A stretch of DNA of 20,023 nt from Caldifarciminota bacterium (GTDB lineage Bacteria > Hydrothermota > Tepidihabitantia > Tepidihabitantales > Tepidihabitantaceae), in NCBI GenBank assembly GCA_903908785.1, contig CAIVTL010000397.1, positions 1 through 20,023 of the forward strand. The letters run 5' to 3'. Numbering within the stretch: position 1 is the first letter of the stretch; each line of letters begins with the position of its first letter. A program made the position numbers and the translations under genes. The notes under the pieces were generated by a model. It did no database searches, was not told where the DNA came from, and was given only the letters and a program-made list of their open reading frames with translations. Positions 19,652 to 20,023 of this stretch are shown one piece after another.

Positions 19652-19765
19652 CTGTAGCCTGCTGTGTTACAGCACCCGTTGTGACCATCGTCTTCCTGCT
19701 CGTCATGAAACCCCTCTCCAATTCTGTACGTACCGATTCCCGAGACTGTAGCATCGGATGTTACA
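19652..19765. repeat. two copies of the palindrome TGTAGC-N7-GTTACA
   Basis: TGTAGC-CTGCTGT-GTTACA (19653-19671, extended by a C/G pair) and TGTAGC-ATCGGAT-GTTACA (19747-19765) keep identical 6-base arms and a 7-bp gap while the gap sequence differs. That is what a dimeric repressor site would show. They start 94 bp apart, in a gap (19621-19896) with no gene I can support. Confidence 0.5.
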
Positions 19766-19810
19766 TGACGGGTAACACGGTGACTGTGGGGCCGTTGAAA
19801 GAGCCGCCTC

Positions 19811-19838
19811 TTGTCATTCTGAGCGCAGCGAAGAATCT
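19811..19838. repeat. dispersed repeat of the TTCTGAGCGCAGCGAAGAA type
   Basis: The stretch containing GTCATTCTGAGCGCAGCG and AAGAATC is a short intergenic motif that recurs in many unrelated bacterial genomes. Only one copy lies in this window, so its local behaviour cannot be judged. Confidence 0.5.
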
Positions 19839-19896
19839 TCGCGACGATGATACTGCGAGAGTTAGAAGACCCTTCACTTCGTTCAGACCCACTATG

Positions 19897-20023
19897 TCAA
19901 GCCATGCTTGATTTCTGCCTTAGCTGGTGGCGCATGATTTGGGCGAGATGGCGGTTTTCGTCGTACACGGTTTGGTCGCGCCAGATGGCAAACGCTATCT
20001 TCATCAGCAGGTTCGCCAGACAA
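19897..20023 (-). CDS. C-terminal fragment of a probable transposase (IS110-like)
   Basis: Reading leftward from the window edge, the last 41 codons before TGA (19899-19897) encode LANLLMKIAFAIWRDQTVYD and then ENRHLAQIMRHQLRQKSSMA. The K.A.A.......YD pattern near the end resembles the C-terminal domain of IS110/IS116/IS902-family transposases, which commonly finish with a small-molecule-free Lys/Ala helix and ..YD. The catalytic parts are outside the window, and I see no clear element end in 19840-19896. The family call is tentative. Confidence 0.45.
   Translation of the reverse strand, partial: CLANLLMKIAFAIWRDQTVYDENRHLAQIMRHQLRQKSSMA

Noticed and set aside
1..20023. tRNA, rRNA, riboswitch or phage genes
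   Set aside because: I saw no tRNA-like cloverleaf or rRNA sequence, no recognisable riboswitch core, and the holin-family protein belongs to the YqjD-YqjE pair rather than a prophage.

Overview
The window is GC-rich bacterial chromosome. It almost certainly comes from a Gram-negative (diderm) organism, because it encodes an outer-membrane TonB-receptor-like barrel, an OmpA-family protein, a small outer-membrane barrel and several lipoproteins. A FlgD-like C-terminal sorting tail (remnant near 15190-15258), kaiBC without kaiA, and many lineage-restricted exported proteins suggest an uncultured candidate phylum of the WOR-3 or FCB-like kind. That placement is a guess from gene style, not from a marker gene.

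Layout. (1) 1-2594, minus strand: the first 17 codons of an OmpR/PhoB-like response regulator, preceded by an outer-membrane beta-barrel receptor gene. The receptor promoter carries four helically phased TTAA direct repeats. (2) 2834-4255, plus strand: a lipoprotein gene with a clear sigma-70 promoter and terminator, then a LEA14-like lipoprotein. (3) 4311-8361: a kaiC-kaiB pair with overlapping stop and start codons, followed by a PAS-AAA+-Fis sigma-54 activator (bacterial enhancer-binding protein, EBP). (4) 8362-15990: an accessory stretch built of repeated regulatory modules. Each has two (once one) 16-bp palindromes, GTCTCC-N4-GGAGAC, set 21 bp apart, and usually a sigma-54 -24/-12 promoter about 75-280 bp downstream. 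Between the modules lie small genes (KTSC protein, Fn3-like lipoprotein, a two-repeat exported protein, two 73-aa paralogues, CsbD), decayed genes (methyltransferase, FlgD-tailed protein, barrel fragment), and two extra copies of the activator's own Fis-type HTH end. (5) 16011-19573: a cell-envelope stress cluster behind the last module: small outer-membrane protein, lmo0937-like peptide, YqjD/ElaB-like DUF883 protein, YqjE-like holin-family protein, and an OmpA-family protein with three carboxypeptidase-regulatory-like domains. (6) 19593-20023: terminator, two palindromes, a dispersed repeat and the end of a probable IS110-like transposase.

Working model (inference). KaiC and KaiB pass a timing or energy signal to the PAS-EBP encoded directly after them. 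The EBP binds the paired GTCTC/GAGAC palindromes as upstream activating sequences and fires the sigma-54 promoters, driving a local regulon of envelope and stress proteins (CsbD, YqjD/YqjE-like, lmo0937-like, lipoproteins, outer-membrane proteins). The modules have spread by duplicating the activator's 3' end together with its binding sites. One duplicate may still encode a free DNA-binding domain that competes with the activator. This Kai-to-sigma-54 output circuit is the most interesting thing in the window.
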